Shown here piece after piece: positions 17,080-20,000 of a DNA stretch of 20,000 nucleotides. Below the pieces are notes generated by a model. That model saw only the letters and a list, made by a program, of their open reading frames with translations. It did not search any database and was not told where the DNA came from. The translations under genes and the position numbers were made by a program. Each line of letters begins with the position of its first letter. Position 1 is the first letter of the stretch. Origin of the DNA: Chromera velia (lineage: Eukaryota > Sar > Chromeraceae); contig JAHBMJ010002006.1 of the NCBI GenBank assembly GCA_018398765.1, forward strand, positions 1-20,000. Direction: 5' to 3'.

Positions 17080-18451
17080 TCAGCGACCCTTGCCTCTCCC
17101 CTTTCCTTTATCTAGTTTCAAAGATTTTATGGCGGCTTTCATGGATGGCCGAAGCGCTGAGCCGGATATAAATTGGTTACCTCCGCGACGCCTCTAATTT
17201 TGCTTTGGATCAGCCACAGCGGCGGCTGACGATGAAGACGAGGCTAAAGACGAAGCTGAGGCTCCATCCGAAACACCCATCTCATCTTTTTCTTCTGTAT
17301 TTGACAAATCACCTCTGTCTGAATCTCCACTTCCCTCTTTCAATGAAGTCACAACCTTTTTCGCAACATCTTCACCCACGAAATTGGAGTGATTTTGCTT
17401 TAACCACTCAAACGTAGCTGTATGAAGCACACTTTTTTCGTCCATTCCTGTTTGTTTATATGTGACGGGGGAGGCCAGCTGTATGCAACATAAAGCCATT
17501 GACACCGACTCTGCACGGTTCTTTTCTCTTCGGGGTGGCTCTTTTTTTGGGGTTGGTTTTTGATTGAACATAATAGGGCCAAAGCGACCCGTAATATCCG
17601 TTCTTTTTGCTTGCAGGCTCCCACCAATGGCCAACCGGCTCCATGTTCTTCTGCCCCAAGTTGAGAACTTCTTCAATAAACATCAGGCCCAGTAGCAAGG
17701 GCCCTGTTTCCCCCCCCGTTTCATTCTTCGAAACAGGCATTTTCTTGCTGCTCTTCTCAGACGACACTGACGGAGCAGATTCTGGGCAGTATTGAACTAG
17801 AGCCTACTTTTCAGAAATAAATGTGGACGAATGACGCTTGTTTGACATCTCATCGGTTTGGAATTTGCCGGAGACCTTGAGGTACCTTAAGGGGGGGTCC
17901 TTCCTAGTCGCGGCCTAGGAGGTCTTGGCACACATGGACGTCCGCTTCCTCAAAGAGCTGCTCAGTCGCCTGGGACTCCTCCCCGTACTTCTCTTTGGTG
18001 TAGCCAAGCACTTCAAGTATCTGCAATTGATTCGCCAGACAGGTATATCACATCAAACGTTTTCACTCCAAATAGACATAAAACTACTAACTCAGTCATG
18101 TCAGGCACTTTAAAAGTGTTTTTGCAGAAAAAACAAAAAGAGAGACGAATTAAAAAAAACAACCTTACGCATGGACCCCACATATACACTATGAGATATG
18201 AAGCTTCCTAGTATACAGTAATAAAAGGTTTTTCTGTACAATAAATGAGAAACTTAAAAAGTTTGACCGTATTTTTATGTGTACATTTCAGTCCCTGAAG
18301 AGAATTTAATGGTATTTAAAGCAATGGTGAACACTTCAAAGCCAGATTTAGGATCGTTCAAAGCGCTGACCTCCGGAGCAAGGCCTTTGGCATATGTTTG
18401 CAGCCCTTCATCAGCAAGTCGGCTTGTCAGGCGGTCTCTTGCAGTCGTTTC
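17080..18451 (-). CDS. multi-exon gene of unknown function
   Basis: Three exons join in phase 0. Exon A, 18451-18371, starts ETTARDRLTSRLADEG, ends LAPE and has donor GAG|GTCAGC. Exon B, 18020-17886, follows acceptor TTGCAG with ILEVLGYTKEKYGEESQ, includes EEADVHVCQDLLGRD, then TAG at 17904, and has donor AAG|GTACCT. Exon C starts at 17803 after acceptor AAAAGTAG with ALVQYCPESAPS and includes ETGPLLLGLMFIEEVLNLGQ. One more junction, not resolved, between about 17680 and 17500 shifts to the frame containing KSVLHTATFEWLKQNHSNF. The end is Ser/Ala-rich; that frame meets TAG at 17194 and continues 37 codons with a basic tail (KGKGRGKGR) to TGA at 17080. Upstream exons probably exist. I recognise no family. 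An alternative start is ATG at 17848 reading through the TAG at 17804. Confidence 0.45.
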
Positions 18452-18539
18452 CTGTCAGACTGCAAAAGCATCCCTGGGAAGACCTTGCCTGCGCAAAAGC
18501 GTGCAATGCTACTATCGCTGTTGTTTATGAATACGTGTA

Positions 18540-18899
18540 TGCCAAAGAAAAGAAAGCACACAATTGGACAGATAGACAGAGATACCAACACATACTGCAG
18601 AGATGATTGGACGCTAGAATTAGATAGGCAGACCATATGGTTTGAATTCTTTTTTGGGGGGGCGGACAAAGAGAGACCGACCGACTGACAGACCTAGCCG
18701 ACAGACAGACAAACAGTCAGACTGACAGACCATATGGTTTCTTTTCTTCCTCTTCTTCATGAATACAATGGAGAGTTAGACCAACAGACTATATGTTTTC
18801 TTTATTTCCTCTTCTTCATGAGCACAACGGGTAGTCAGAGAGATAGACCTAGGTGACAGACAGACAGAAAGACAACCTTAGACAGACAAATAGACAGAC

Positions 18900-18934
<35 letters not shown>

Positions 18935-19215
18935 GGCAGACAGGCAGACAGACAGACAGACAGAAAGACAGAGAGACTGAGAAACTGAGAGATAGAGAGA
19001 CAGAGAGATAGAGAAACAGAGAGAGTCTGACAGAGAGACAGACAGACAGACAGATAGATAGATAGACAGACAGACTATATCATCTTTTCTTCACTTCACT
19101 TTTTCCGAATCGTTTCCTTTCTTTCAGACAGACAGGCAGACAGACAAACAAACAGACAGATAGACAAACAGATAGACAGACAGACAGACAGAGAAACTGA
19201 GAGAGAGAGAGACAT
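18540..19215. repeat. (GACA)n/(GATA)n microsatellite block
   Basis: Tracts of GACA, CAGA and GATA repeats, densest at 18860-18965, 19020-19075 and 19125-19215. Between them are repeated spacers: CATATGGTTT or CTATATGTTTTC followed by CTTCTTCATGA at about 18634, 18731 and 18788. The last indicates a higher-order repeat of about 60-95 bp. Open frames across it are artefacts. Confidence 0.85.
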
Positions 19216-20000
19216 GTAGCCGCTATTCGTTTGCAATTTATTTAAATTTATTTGTTTACTTGATAGACTGATTGACTCTCTCTCTTTTAGTACCTCCCCA
19301 GGATTGATGTGCTGGCAGTGTACTTGAATTGTGTGGGCATATAAGAATTTTAATGCATGAGTCTTTTTTCGATCGATCGCCCCCTTTGGATCCAATGAAT
19401 CAATCAATCAATAGATCAATCTGCCTGTCCAATCAATCAATGTTTCTATAAATTTTTATAATATTTTTTTTAAACTTTTTTGTATAAGGTTTTAGTGATT
19501 GACACACATATTTCAGATCTGGGTAGGTTTAAGACTTTAAGTTTAAGCTTTTAAAGTAGGAAAAAAATAAATTTAAAAAAAAAAGATCCATATGTTTCTA
19601 AATCTATGCTATAAATTGTAAGTTTAACTTTTAATATATTTGTATATCTTTAGAGTAACACTACTATAGTATTATACTACTACTATATTATACGTATGCT
19701 TAATGAATGTAACAACTTTAAATTTTATTTTAAACGATTGAAATGAACCGTAAACTATGTTTGTTATCATTGTACTTCAATGTGATGAATGAATAATTTG
19801 AAGTGGTTAAGGCCAGTGATCCACTACTTAGGCTTGGGCCAACCATGGGGCATCACATGCAATGTGGGTTTGTTAACCCAGTGCATCGACGTCCATTAGT
19901 GCACAGTTGGTTTGTTAACTAACTAGAGTTACACATCAATTAGCTTTCTAAATCACTTTATTTGACTATTCTAAATTACTTTAAATTACTAAGCGATTTT
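19216..20000. other. AT-rich DNA, no gene seen
   Basis: Contains a short (CAAT)n tract at 19397-19441 and runs of A and T. Two GGTTTGTTAAC words lie near 19867 and 19910. Nothing protein-coding or RNA-like is supported. Confidence 0.6.

Noticed and set aside
17876..18530. Plus-strand spliced gene (exon ending LIRQT, intron 18041-18290, exon starting VPEEN)
   Set aside because: Splice sites and phase also fit, but the product is unusually hydrophobic, as expected for the antisense of the hydrophilic minus-strand exons. The minus model has three phase-0 exons. Transcripts would decide.
18860..19215. CRISPR-like short repeats
   Set aside because: Tetranucleotide microsatellite with no fixed repeat-spacer structure in a eukaryotic context.

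Overview
This is eukaryotic DNA. It has long AT-rich non-coding tracts, GT-AG introns, (CA)n, (GACA)n and (CAAT)n microsatellites, many poly-G runs, a chromodomain gene family, a MYND zinc finger, a UBA domain and a decayed Ty1/copia retrotransposon. It looks like a TE-rich protist or alga. I cannot name the species; nothing looks bacterial or viral.

Layout. (1) 1-5000: two copies of a chromodomain gene with its 3' flank (326-1130 and 4158-4966). They are separated by a (CA)n tract, a ~490-bp palindrome (foldback element), a GC-rich minisatellite and a degenerate ~180-bp tandem array. (2) 4967-6335: AT-rich, no recognised gene. (3) 6336-13958: a copia element in the order gag, protease, integrase, acidic linker, reverse transcriptase, RNase H. 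It is broken by nonsense codons and frameshifts and by three insertions. The insertions are a 1.57-kb TIR element carrying a MYND gene (7290-8864), a ~200-bp sequence flanked by GTCA (12046-12243) and a 771-bp element with 33-bp TIRs (12675-13445). (4) 14090-16215: long GC-rich frames without TAA or TGA but with many TAG codons, ending in a protein with a UBA domain like that of NAC-alpha. (5) 17080-18451: a probable multi-exon minus-strand gene. (6) 18600-20000: (GACA)n arrays and AT-rich DNA.

Main observation. In frames that I followed by homology or continuity, internal stops are overwhelmingly TAG (about 25 TAG, 4 TGA, 1 TAA). They occur in the copia, the MYND gene, the UBA gene and the minus-strand gene. 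One TAG lies where NAC-alpha proteins have a conserved Gln; two more sit inside a CAG run. UAG may therefore be read as Gln here. Alternatively, CpA-directed C-to-T decay turns CAG and TGG into TAG. The second view is supported by three lost zinc ligands, each explained by a CpA-to-TpA change.
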